Below, piece after piece: positions 12,099 through 22,548 of a stretch of 64,000 nt of DNA. The notes beneath the pieces are model-generated. The model was not told where the DNA came from. It did not search any database and saw only the letters and a list, made by a program, of their open reading frames with translations. Position 1 is the stretch's first letter. The number at the start of each line of letters is the position of its first letter. The stretch comes from Agarophyton chilense (Eukaryota > Rhodophyta > Florideophyceae > Gracilariales > Gracilariaceae): assembly GCA_030374765.1 (NCBI GenBank), contig JARGXX010000086.1:496001-560000 (forward strand). The letters are read 5' to 3'. Both the position numbers and the translations under genes were made by a program.

Positions 12099-13720
12099 TG
12101 GTGGTCCTGTTGAGATATTTGTCGTGATCTCAGGTTGAGATTCTGTGGGTCTCGTAATGCGTACAGTGTTCCAGCATTACCGGAACACACGTTTATGGAG
12201 TGCCAGCAGGACGTTCACTCTGTATTGCACCGCTGGCGTCCAAAGCCATAAAGGCGCATTAGGAAAAATAATATAGTTGTTATAATTCTATTGGTTAGTG
12301 TGCTGCCTTAATCGCTGCTAGCAGCAATTAGAGTAACCTAGAAGCACATAGTAGTAACTATCGAGTAGTAATGCGTTTTAGCTCCTTTTTCGAGGTTCTA
12401 GATCTCTATAAAAAGGGCTCTGATGTCTCCGAGTTCTTTCTCGGACGACTTCAACGAACAATGAATACCCAACAACATTATTTTCCTTTGGCTTCGAGCC
12501 CTTCAACTTTATCAAAAGGTGAGGCGTTTGCCGCCTAGGGTCCAGTGAGGCGACTGCCGCTGGAAGAGCAACCCCATACATTATAAAAAATCTATGAGGC
12601 GTTGGCCCCAGTACAGGGGTCCAGGGAGGAGTTTTCCGCTGGGCGGATCATCCCCCTGTCAGCCCACTGCACCGTTTAAAGCGCCCTCGGCGTGGAAAGG
12701 AGACGGTCTGTATGTACCAACGGTACTGGGTCTGTCTAAAGAGCCCCCGCAGAGTGAAAAGCCTGTGACGGTCGTAAAGATTTGGTGGCGATCTGGGATC
12801 TAGTACTGGACGGGAAGCTGCCGCAAGTAGTGCCGCGTAACCTTTCCCGCATAAGGCCAGCTTCGGGTATAGAGTGAAAACATATCCTTTTGTTATTACC
12901 TCTCCTCTGGAAGCCTTGTAGGGATTGTACACGCCTGCTTCTGGATAAAGCAGAAGTGGGAAGGCTGAATAAATCGTTACACATCCGGAGTGTCTGATTG
13001 GAAGCCAGGGTGTCTGACCCCTAGTGACTATCGAAATAAGTCTTTGGTTGCGTTGGTTTAAGAAGTTTAAGAAGATCATTTCAAAATATTTGTATCTCAT
13101 TTCATCTATCTGGGCAGTTCAGTAACGGAAAAGGCTTTATTACGCCGAAGTGTACTGTAACGTCAAGCCCACAGCATCACACCAATGATGGCGCCCACAG
13201 ATTATATGTGAGGGCTGCTGCCCGTTATTGGAAAATATCCGCATTTGCTGGCGTAAAACAACGGCTGTGTTGCATATGCCACAATGCGTTGTGTGCACAC
13301 TCTCGGGAATTTCGGATTTTTCGTCTTGCCACGACGCATCTCTTTGCGCCCCGCAACATGCGCACCCACCACTCGGAACTGGGCCCACCAATGAGAGTGG
13401 TTTCGACAAGTCCATGTGTCAGAACTACCAACCAATAAAGACGAAGCGAACTCTTGCGAGTTCCTTCACGGCGCACGGAGCGTAACCATCATGCTCCACC
13501 GTCACAATGGTCAACATGTGTGTTTTTGTCAAGAAGCTCCTGTTCGAGAAGCCATATCTTGGCACTGTGACACGCAATTTTCGCGGACCGAAGCTTGATT
13601 TATTCAAATTGTTAGGCTCTTTTTAGATATAGCTTTTGGTACTAGTTCGCACTCAAGTTAAGTGTGCCTTGCGCCTGTGAACACAACGGAGCAAAGAAAG
13701 ATATGAATACCGTCTTTGTT
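12099..13720. other. Foreign segment inside F2 pol, origin unclear
   Basis: Pol sequence stops near 12.1 kb and resumes with the chromodomain at about 13.83 kb, so roughly 1.6 kb has come between. The segment contains a TATA-box-like TCTATAAAAAGGG at about 12405-12417 with a following start-site-like region, and a two-copy GC-rich repeat. No open frame resembles a known protein. It could be a solo LTR plus flanking sequence or a non-autonomous element. I could not find matching ends or a target duplication. Confidence 0.4.
12511..12660 (+). repeat. Two-copy imperfect GC-rich repeat
   Basis: Two related units of about 60-65 bp follow each other. Each has GAGGCGTTxGCC, then GGGTCCAG or GGGGTCCAG, then TGCCGCTGG or TTCCGCTGG, then a run of Cs. 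They lie about 100 bp downstream of a TATA-like box. The units differ by small insertions and substitutions. Confidence 0.5.
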
Positions 13721-13799
13721 CAATCACTCGTCTTTTGCACTGCTAAGAAGTATAACAACACTGTTGGAACCTGACAAACCCCAAGAGAAGACCGGAACA

Positions 13800-13990
13800 C
13801 CGGGGTCGCGCGACATATACTGGAGCGAATTCGTAGTAGAACGACTTTTGAATCAAGTTGTGGCTGCCAATAGAGAATGGCTCTATCGCGTCCGATCGTA
13901 CGCAATTACCTCTCTTGAGGATGCAGACGAACCGGTTAAGCACCTTTCGAGGTCGTTAATTGTACAGTAACACCGCCGCACGTCAACAGA
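13800..13990 (+). pseudogene. Chromodomain of F2
   Basis: The plus frame reads EFVVERLLNQVV, then NREWLYRVRSY, then EDADEPVKHLSRSLIVQ. In element B the matching domain reads EFVVERILEH, GYLQYLVRWYGY and DADERIEHLPRSKVVQ. Chromodomains at the integrase C-terminus are a known feature of Ty3/gypsy chromoviruses and target integration to marked chromatin. It is separated from the F2 integrase by the foreign segment. Confidence 0.78.
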
Positions 13991-14097
13991 GTTACCTTTG
14001 AAATGGGCGATGCTCAAGTGGTATAACCGCACTGCCATCGGTAATTCGATCGACCCGATAAGAAGCTACGCATCAGCGTCAATAAATGGACTCGACG

Positions 14098-14297
14098 AAG
14101 AGAAGAAGAAGAAGAACAGGAACGCTCGAGAAGAGAAGAAAGAGAAGAAAAGAGATTTAAAGTCTAAATTCTATTTTAATGGTTCCAGGAAACCGGCGAG
14201 CGAAATAATAACCGTAATCGGTCCAATATGAAGTAATTAAGTTGCCTTGGAAAGTAACACGAAGAAAAAGAAGAAGAAGAAGAAGAAGAAGAAGAAA
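14098..14297 (+). repeat. GAA-rich simple repeats
   Basis: Two purine runs, at about 14098-14155 (degenerate GAGAAGAA) and 14261-14297 (nearly pure GAA triplets), lie in the untranslated space of F2 between the chromodomain and the antisense ORF remnant. On the minus strand they are TTC runs directly downstream of the antisense ORF. Confidence 0.8.
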
Positions 14298-14476
14298 ACT
14301 CAAGAAGTTTACTCAAGAAGTGACATCAAATTATTCAGTCTCCATGAGGATGGAACCTAACCAGAGTTGACCTACTTCAAATGTTGCGCCAATATGGCGC
14401 GCAATCGCCCAATACTGGTAACTCCCTCTGGGATAAGAATACCCTTAAAGGTCAAGAAGTGACCAATATCTATAGC

Positions 14477-16172
14477 TCACGGATCCGCCGTTGCGACAAT
14501 GCCCTCTTCCATGGACCGATACGCAAGTGCGTTACCTGATTCCAGAGCTTCGACCACCTCTTCTCCCTGAGCTGACGGGTCCATCTCCTCATCATTTTCC
14601 AACATGAGATGATCCAGATCAACTCGAGGTATGTAATCGTCAACTTTGATGTAGCCTCCGGGGTGATTCGCGGGAATTACACGCGGAGCGCCTCGAATAC
14701 TCTCAGCCTGAGCTCGGGAACATAACACGCCTTCGTAAGGATCCTAATACACGAATTCACCTGCGTGAGCACTTCGGCGGCCTGGCGCACGATCAGTTCG
14801 GCTATGCTGACATCCAGCTCGCTGTTCATATGGAACGCCGTCCCACTTCACGCTGTCAAGAATTTCGAGAATGTACTGGAACTCTTGTTGGTTACAAGCA
14901 TTCTATAGGGGGATGGTAAGGTCCAATTCCTGGATGTGTGCTCGCATTCTCTATGGGATATACAGTATCGTACATTGGCCGTATGCCCCCTTTACTAGAA
15001 AGGCCGCAATACGGGCTACCCACTCAGTGGCAAACACCCACTAATACTAACTATAAGGGGTTGCGATCATTCTGGAACCTATTTAGGTCAAGCACGAAGG
15101 GAGTTCTACGTAGAACCCTCCTGGGACTTTGCATAGGCGCCACCACCGGGGAATGGGAACATAACGTCCTTGATGAAATTGCGCACTGATGCGCTCTGCT
15201 TCTAAGTTTTGGTAGAGTATCAGATGCCCGAAAGACAAAAGCGCTTTCCGTTCAAATCAGACCATTGGCAGGACGCTCTGCCTTGGGGGACGCAGTAAGT
15301 CACGGAATTCTGCGTGCAGAAGAGGTCTCTCCCAACACAGTGGTTCGTTGGCAACGACCGGTCGGAACATGCCGTCGAACCTCGCTACATTCCCTGTTAG
15401 CGCAGCCAAGTTGGCACCGTATGACTCATGGCGCGCGTGCGGAAATGCGCAACATCAAAGCCGTAGAACACGGGAATTGAAGTTTGCACTGAAGTGTTCA
15501 ACATGCGTTCGTAAGCGCGACGCGCCATCCCGCTCCAGGCTTGGTCCATCGTTTCAGGGAATGCAACCCGCAGATGTCCCGACGGGATCGCCACGCTGTT
15601 ACGCCAGTCCCAGGATTAGATTATCGTCACAGTGATATCTTCCGAGGGCCATCCGTCTTCGGCACATGCGTTAAATAGTTCGGTATCATTCACCGCCACT
15701 GGGTGGAACCATGGTGCACGAGAATTTTAGACGCAAGTCCTGAGAAGGATCGCGCTCGACCAACACATCGCGCGGAACCCAAAAGGGTATAGATGTGATC
15801 TCACGGATTGGTACGGACATGTTACAAGCACTGCCGTCCATTGAGGAAGACCAACTTTGGGTAGGTTGCTGCTGTGGTAACAGCACGGACCGAAAACCGG
15901 TAAAGAGCTATGCACCCGCGGATGAGGATGCAGCACCCACAGTGTTTCTCGCACCGGAGATAGACGGTTGTGTATGGTTACTCTTGTCGGGGAATTGGAG
16001 GTTGATTGACGTGATGATTGTCCGACATCGAAATATCCGTAGTCGGAACACTTTGAAGACTTGGAGAGTTGAGAAAAGGATATATTGGTAAGCTCGCCTT
16101 GGAGAAAGGTAAGGACTCGAGGGAAATCTCGGATGGAAGGTCACTCGAGATAGAACGCTCGGACCCTACCAT
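14477..16172 (-). pseudogene. Antisense accessory ORF remnant of F2
   Basis: The minus strand between chromodomain and 3' LTR holds pieces matching the antisense ORF of element B in the same order. Examples are APWFHPVAVNDTEL (B: APWFHPTAIFDEEL), PVFYGFDVAHFRTR (B: PDEFGFDLWMHRTQ), GRYVPIPRWW (B: GRYVPLPGWW) and YVELPS (B: YVELPP). It is broken many times and is the third family member in the window. Function is unknown. That the match survives in such an old copy shows the gene is ancient in this lineage. Confidence 0.68.
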
Positions 16173-16243
16173 GGGTATTTACGTTGTTCAGACGTTCTAA
16201 TGCGCTTGTCATACTACGTGGTTTTCCTTTAAGGAGGGGGGTA

Positions 16244-17077
16244 TGTAATTCAATGCACTTTGGTTGCTCTGATAGAGTTAATGCATTTCATGACTTAGGA
16301 TTATCTTCTAACGAGAAGTGGCTCGCAATATGAGTATGGCGTGTACTGTGGACCTGGAATACTTGGCCTCTTAATTGCAGAATATTTTATAAGAGTCAGG
16401 ACCCAATTGGATAGGCTTACAGTGCCAGGAATGGCACAGCCCACGTGTGGGAATCTAGATGTTTATAGATAGTTTCACACAGCCACTCTGTAGTACAGTA
16501 CATAGTAGAGACAAGCTCACGCTTACCTCCTACTTCGTAAAGTCAACCCGTGTTCGGCACTGACTTGGTTCGGTTGCACGACAGCTTTACCTCCTTGTTG
16601 GAGAAACTTCCATGAGTACGGCTTATTATCCAACTGGTGGCATTCAGGAGAGTACTCCGGTGCATACCAACTATTAGTCTTTACGTTTTTTTTGTTTTTC
16701 TATTTATCATATTTCTTTCCCCGACCAGGTACAACCTCCGCCCCAGTATTGGGTATTTCTTGCGTGTTGTACTCCTCGCTCGTTAACGCGAGTCTTATGC
16801 ATTTTTTCTAATTTGTATCTTTCCACTTTTCCCCTTCTGTTTACCGGATCTACTGACACGGGTTCACTCGCTGTACGGCTCGGTACGGATACACTGCTTC
16901 CATTCTTGGACGACTTGCTAGCCTGTTACTTTAACATCATAAGATTACCTAACTCTCCCGTGGAGTTACGCCCACACCTGTGTATTCACTATAGCTCTTA
17001 CCTCTGTGCTGCTTCTCTTTGAGAGTGAGTTTCGAACGTCCCATGGGGCACTTCCCGTCGCCGGGCATTGCTCTACA
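16244..17077 (+). repeat. 3' LTR of element F
   Basis: It starts TGTAATTCAATGC directly after the purine tract AAGGAGGGGGGTA (16231-16243) and ends GGGCATTGCTCTACA. The tract is nearly the same as element B's. The end resembles the solo LTR's end (GGGCATTGTCCTACA). Length is 834 bp. No intact partner LTR is present, so age cannot be estimated from the pair. Confidence 0.7.
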
Positions 17078-17407
17078 CCTTTCAGTGCCACATGACAACT
17101 GTTAGAGTTCAAGACACCTACAGTACGCAACTTACTACAATAAACTTTCTTTTGATCCCCTCTTTGCACCATTTCAAAACTGCTGACAAGGAACATCAAG
17201 AACTGAATAACGCTTCAAACTCTTTTTCTTTACGATATTCACGATTTTCTGGCACTTTCGAGACACTACTGACACATTTCTTCCATCTTTTACCTCTTTA
17301 TCACGTTGCAAGATGGTATCAGCCTTACAAGAGTCGTACCATTTTTTGCACTCACTGTTCGCGGCACCTATTTTCTCATGTGACATAGATTTTTCTTCAG
17401 ATTTTTC
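17078..17407. other. Stretch between LTR F and the Harbinger remnant
   Basis: About 330 bases of AT-richer host-like sequence. A minus-strand frame at 17174-17386 is rich in lysine and cysteine and could be part of the second (Myb/SANT-like) gene that Harbinger elements carry, but no motif supports that. Confidence 0.35.
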
Positions 17408-18164
17408 TTATGAGATGGAGAGGTTGTGTAGCTTCATACAAAGAGCTATAATTATAGAAGTGATGTACACTGAGTACTCCAGACCAGATTGTACAATTCT
17501 CCATCGCGCCAAAAGAATTTCAAAAGCCTGCTGAACGTGCGTCCGCAAAGAAGAATGTAAGCAGTTCAACGCATCATCTGAACTGTCACAAATCTGTGAT
17601 ACGGGAATCGGGGTTATCGAATTTTCCGTACATGAGTAAACTTCATCCCCAGTGATCCAAAACTCGACTTGGAGCTCTTCATTACATAAATATTTTCCTA
17701 GATTAAGGAGAGAATGGGCGAAGTAATCGTTTGCAGAACCCACGCTACGCACTGAAACAGAACGAAAAGGGTATCGGGAGTCACCCAAATCCTGACAAGA
17801 CAAAGCGTAGTATCCCTTACGACAGTAGTACGATGCAGGAGTTAAATAAGGTTTCGGTTTCTTGATTTTGACCGAGATTCCGTTTAATGTACCGATACAT
17901 CCCAAAAATCGGCTTAATGGGTTTCTATAGTTTTTAAATTCGAATGAGACCTTATACGGCTCTTCGAAGTTTTTGGGAAGCCCGAGGAGCGGTAACGCTT
18001 GATTTAGTATTAAGAACATATCTTGAATTACCTAATAAGCTGTAGAAGAAGCTATTGATTTTTTTCATCATAAGATTTATATGGCTTTCGCCAGCAAGCA
18101 TTCGGAGTGTCACAGATAGTCTTATACTAGGCGAAATAATATGATGACCGGAGCTCCGTTTCAT
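17408..18164 (-). pseudogene. PIF/Harbinger-type DDE transposase (broken)
   Basis: The minus-strand frame shows the DDE_Tnp_4 order: FLGCIGTLNGISVKI, YYCRKGYYALSCQ, GSANDYFAHSLL, TGDEVYSCTENSITPIP, RTHVQQAFEILLARWRI. The upstream part (RLSVTLRMLAGESHINLMMKK, 17952-18164) is in another frame, so there is one frameshift near 18.05 kb, plus an in-frame stop in the downstream frame just before it. The first catalytic Asp of the usual DG pair is Asn here (LNG), and the usual Glu before AFG is Gln (VQQAF). The second Asp (GDEVY) is kept. With these changes it cannot be an active transposase. I saw no terminal inverted repeats. Confidence 0.82.
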
Positions 18165-19276
18165 TTCATTGTTTCGTCAAACTGATTTAAAGAGAATTGT
18201 AATTAGTGTATGAAAAGCAGTATGGTTAAGACAAAATGTTTGCACGAGTTTTTTTGTCACTAACACCAAATTTTAGGCTTAAAAAAGATGCGTTTTGCCG
18301 GTGATCGTGCTTACGTCGATTTATCTCTCCTTTGGATATGGCCTTCGTCAGCGTCATGCGTTATGCTACGGGTATAATCTTGGTAGCTACATCAATTTCG
18401 ATTTTGTCAATGTTTTTTTTCGATGAGAGCATCGTTCAACATCCTGAGTGGCCAGAAGACGGTGGTGGAACTGTCGGTTGAGATCGGGTGATGGAAGGTG
18501 GAAAAAGGCCTGAACCAGTGGTAGCATGATGGTCCTCTCTTGCTATTTGGGCCTTCAAAACATGTTCATTTAGAGTAATTATTCATTTTATTCAGAAAAT
18601 ATAACCTTAGACCACTGAGCAATCGAAAAACTGTGAAATTTCCGGGCCCACTCTAGCCTTCTCTGAACATGTCTCGGCATCAATTACTGTACTTTTATTT
18701 ATCTTCATGTACTTCATAGTTGTAGATTAATTCAATACCTGTTTAAAGCAATCCCAGATGGGGAAATACCTCTCGGGTGTTCGAGTCCCGCTCTCTTGAA
18801 GAAGGGTAACTCAGCGAACGAGCCTTCGTGCCACCGATACGTGGGTGTAAGACCACGGCGGTTCAAGAAATACCTACGAAGGTGATGAACCTAGAAAAAA
18901 GGGATAGAATCAAAAAGGGATCCAAGGAAAAGGAAATTAGGCGGACAACGGCAAAATTTAGGGAGAAATGGAGGGAGAAATAGGACCCACGACCAAGCGT
19001 ACAGACCTATGAAAGGGGTATCAACTTTAGATAAGCGAAATAAAGACGGGTAAAAGCAACTCTATACAGGGACGGTGCACTGAATTATACACAGTAAAAC
19101 CAACGAAAGAAAAAAATACACCAATAACGATGGTACAGTGACGCCTGAGCTTCCCAAGGGAATAGATTAGCCAAACCGGTCGCGGTTCTTCCCGTTAAGA
19201 GAGGAAGACTCGCGTAGGCAACATAATCTAGAACCAAGCACTCGATCACCATTTACTTGGTGATAGCGATGGCGGT
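18165..19276. other. Intergenic stretch, nothing recognised
   Basis: About 1.1 kb of host sequence with a poly-T run near 18412-18420 and a purine-rich block near 18890-19000. A T-arm-like word, GTGTTCGAGTCCC, occurs near 18777-18789 but has no matching A box. No gene is supported. Confidence 0.5.
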
Positions 19277-19281
19277 AAAGC

Positions 19282-20167
19282 TGTAGGACAACGCTTGGAG
19301 CGGAGACACCACGAAGATGTTCGAGATCTTCCTCTCTTGAGAGACACGCCTCAGGCGGAGGAAACGCCTCCCAGCGGAGCACAGAAACAGAGCCACTCTG
19401 GAAAGGCACGACGAAGTCGAGTGTAAGACCGAGGCCAATCCGGCGGGATATACCTAGAGTGTTTAGGTGAGCATGGCACAGTCCGGGGTGTGACCAATCC
19501 TATGCGGAGCGGTACCACGGCGATTGTCGGAAAAGGAGCGAGGAAACACTCGTATGAGGTGGACGAGCGGGGTGAGTGGTGCAGCCACTCACGAGAGCCA
19601 AAAAGGAGAACCAGAGGAAAACGGGGGCGAAACCCTATACACAGGCGAGACTACGACAAGTGTCGGCGAATAAATATGAACCCACGGTGGTGGTAGCACT
19701 CTGATCGACATAGGGGTGGATGAACTAACGTGCGACGGGCGCTCACGCAGTCTGCGGTGAAGACGCGCTGAAGGCGAAGAGTTCAGAGCCAAGACTCCCT
19801 TCTAGGTCTCCCAAGAGGGTCTTTACTGGGGAGCAGTGCTCAACCTCCTAAGTAGTGTGGCGCGCGGCCCCTGACAGTGGGCGCGCGCCCGAAAAATAGA
19901 CACGAAATAACGATAGCGTAGCCAAATAAATACTAAGAATTACTAAATAATACTAACCATTAGGTAGAATCCGGGCCACGTGTGGCACGCCTCGTATTCG
20001 AGCGTTGGCATCCGTGCATTCCACGTGTTCCATCCGTGTGCACTTCCGGTCCTAACCGGCCGTCAGCACGCAATAGCGGTATAGCTTGTCATAAACCAAG
20101 CTAGTCCTCAAGAAAGCGAACTCTGTAAGTCCTGCGAAGAAATCTCCTTGAAGGGCATTGTCTTTCA
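19282..20167 (-). repeat. 3' LTR of element B
   Basis: 886 bp. In plus coordinates it runs from TGTAGGACAACG to GTCTTTCA. On the element's strand it starts TGAAAGACA, right after the purine tract at 20168-20180 (AAGGAGGGGGATA). Flanked on the left by target duplication AAAGC. Confidence 0.92.
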
Positions 20168-20406
20168 TATCCCCCTCCTTAGGTGGCGAACACGCCGTCT
20201 ACATGGGGGGGAGGCAACGTTCTAACCGGCATAAAAGCGAGCCGCGTAACGCGTCCAGCGAGCACTCGACTATCGAAGGCAGAGCTGCACAACCGAACGA
20301 CAAACGCACTAACGCGGTAACCACTCTTTGAACTTCGAGCGCGCTTTTGCATCGTACACTAACCTCTAGCAATTGCATTCCGATACCTCAGCGACCAGTA
20401 CTCCCG

Positions 20407-22092
20407 ATGAACGGTGGTAACAATCCCCGACGGGGTTACTTCTCCGGTTTCCATTCGGCTCCTCTTCCGCGGGGGAGTGCCTCGTCAATCTCGCCGAGGC
20501 GATCCCGGGGTCCCGTTGAAGCTTCAAGCCACATCATTCCTGCGGAGGACACCTGGCCCAGTTACGACGAACTCTTTGGGTTAAACCCGCGTCAACATGC
20601 GACGATTCTCCGGAGAGCTCCGTGGTTCCATCCGACAGCGATCTTCGACGAAGAACTCGTGGAGTCGTATGCTGATGGCAATGCGTGTCTCCCGGGCGAG
20701 CTTGCGGCTTTGATCACCACTTCGTGGAACTGGCGACGCCGTGTGGCGGTTCCCATTCACGCGACTATGCGGCGAAGACGCAAGTCGGCGGAAGAGGCGC
20801 ATTGTACCTTCGTCCGCATCGGCTACTCACGGATGAACCGGGCGAACTTCCAATACCCCATCCCCGACGAATTCGGCTTCGACCTATGGATGCACCGGAC
20901 TCAAGTTGAGATCGGCTTTTGTGACCGCCTTGCGGTGTTGGAAACTTACGCATGGTGCGGTCAACCGCGAGCGCGTCAAGAACCGATCTGCTGGGTCCGT
21001 CCGATCCTTCGTGCCGAGTTCCGTCACCTTCGTCGTGAGTCCCGATATCGGTGGTTACAGAACTTCATCCGCGAGGAGCGTCAGGGCAGATCCCGCTTTG
21101 GGTTCCTTGTCTCTTATCAGAACACGGAGATAAACCGGATTAGTCCCTTCTACCAGTTCGGGCGATACGTTCCCCTGCCTGGGTGGTGGTTCTCCGTCGA
21201 CGTGTGCCGGGGATGTTACGTGGAGTTGCCTCCAGTCGTCTCCTATCTGGGCTCGTACCTCATCAAGGATCCGCACTCCGGCTTATGGTTCGTGGTCCTA
21301 ACCGAATGGGCAGTCCGCGCCGCGGCGTACATCTTGTGAGAAGCCTACAACCAGTATCAACTGTGGTATCTTCCTCCGCGTTTGCGTGGTTACATCCGGC
21401 AGCTGGACCTTCAACTCTTCGTTGGAGGTGTCAATAACGCTGATGAAGCTCAGGAGCTCATCGACATCATTGGGCGTGTCGATTGGGCTGTCGTGCCTGT
21501 CCGGCAGAGCGGCCGTGGTCAAGAAGGCGGTGGGGCTGATCGGTCTCCGGGGCGTTGCAAGCTGTTGGCTGGAGATTTAATCTTCTTTAACGCATGGGAG
21601 CAGCAAGAGATCTCCGAGGCGAAGGTGTCGGCACTCTGGATGGCTCCACGAGGCATACCATACGGGCATTCCGTGGGGTTTGTCAACTCGGATGACTTCT
21701 ACTACGCTTATGGCGGTGATAATCTCCCGGAGGAGGCGGGCGAATACCGTGGCGACGAGGTCATGGAAGACGTGGGAGACCCCAATGGTGCCGATACTAC
21801 GGCGCGGCGGGCGCAGGGAGCGACTCACGCAGGTGCGGTGGTCGATCCAGTGGCGGCGGCGTTGCCGGGCGACGCGGAATTCATTGATGTTCCCATACGC
21901 CCAGAGGCGGTCGTGATCTCCAAATTCCGTCGGGGTGTTGGACTGAACGCGCAAGCGGCGAGCGGCGACATCGGTGCGATGAGAGACGCCCTCGCGGCAC
22001 GCCTGGCCGGCGGGAGTAACCACTCTAGCGATTCGGGGTGGCGCGCACGGCAATCCGGGTTCTTCCAACTAACCCCTTGTGATCTTGGTTAG
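20407..22092 (+). pseudogene. Antisense accessory ORF of element B
   Basis: It runs against gag-pol, in the gap between chromodomain and 3' LTR. The first ATG is at 20407; a TTG further upstream also keeps the frame. The N-terminal third is charged, with RRRRKSAEEA. The core has GRYVPLPGWW, YVELPPVVSYLGSY and VVLTEWAVRAAAYIL, and matches element D's PLPSWW, EIPPVVVYRGSY and VLRTEWACSMARHLI. The C-terminal part is acidic and then Ala/Gly-rich. The region is open over two long stretches with about one break. Its 3' end lies 192 bp from the convergent chromodomain end. Function is unknown; no membrane segment or known domain is seen. Confidence 0.72.
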
Positions 22093-22284
22093 TATGTCTC
22101 GCTGTGCGGTAGTGTGTGCAGCAACTTCGAAAATAGTAAACTGATTCTGTCTATGACGTATTTGTTTTCTTTCTTCTCTTCCACTTCTTCTGAGTGTCCT
22201 TCTCCAGGTCCTCTGTGCATGTTCTCCTTCTTCCAAGGGCCCTTATCCAGATCTTCTGTTCCTTTATCCCCATCGGGTGTCTTC

Positions 22285-22497
22285 TTATCCCACTTGGGCT
22301 TGGTCTATGGTAGCCGGCAAAGCCGTGACAGTACGACGGTGATACTGTACCACCTTTGACCGAGGTAGGTGCTCTATCCGTTCGTCTGCATCCCATTCGG
22401 GGCCGTACCCGTACCAACGGACCAAGTATTGGAGGTACCCCTTTGGGTGGTAGGAGTGCTCCAGAATGCGTTCGACTACGAACTCTTGTCGGTACAC
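22285..22497 (-). pseudogene. Chromodomain of element B
   Basis: The frame reads QEFVVERILEHSYH, YLQYLVRWYGYGPEWDADE and IEHLPRSKVVQYH. The aromatic-rich VRWYGY...W block is the usual chromodomain core. In chromoviruses this domain closes the integrase and directs insertion to particular chromatin. It is separated from the integrase by a proline/serine/arginine-rich linker read from about 23247 to 22549. Confidence 0.85.
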
Positions 22498-22548
22498 TTT
22501 CCTGCCATCCTGTATGACGGTGTCGCTATTTCCGGGTGGTACCCGTCC

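Larger units (their letters stand above)
4098..17077 (+). mobile_element. Composite decayed Ty3/gypsy element F (F1 + F2)
   Basis: A plus-strand element ends in an LTR at 16244-17077. In order it holds a worn PBS, a D-like gag (F1), a B-like gag (F2), protease, reverse transcriptase, RNase H, integrase, a foreign segment, chromodomain, an antisense accessory ORF remnant, a purine tract and an LTR. No LTR lies between the two gags, so the left part looks like a join between two related elements. It is broken in very many places and is the oldest-looking full-length relic here. Confidence 0.75.

Noticed and set aside
18777-18789. tRNA T-arm GTGTTCGAGTCCC
   Set aside because: No A box or acceptor stem at the right distance.
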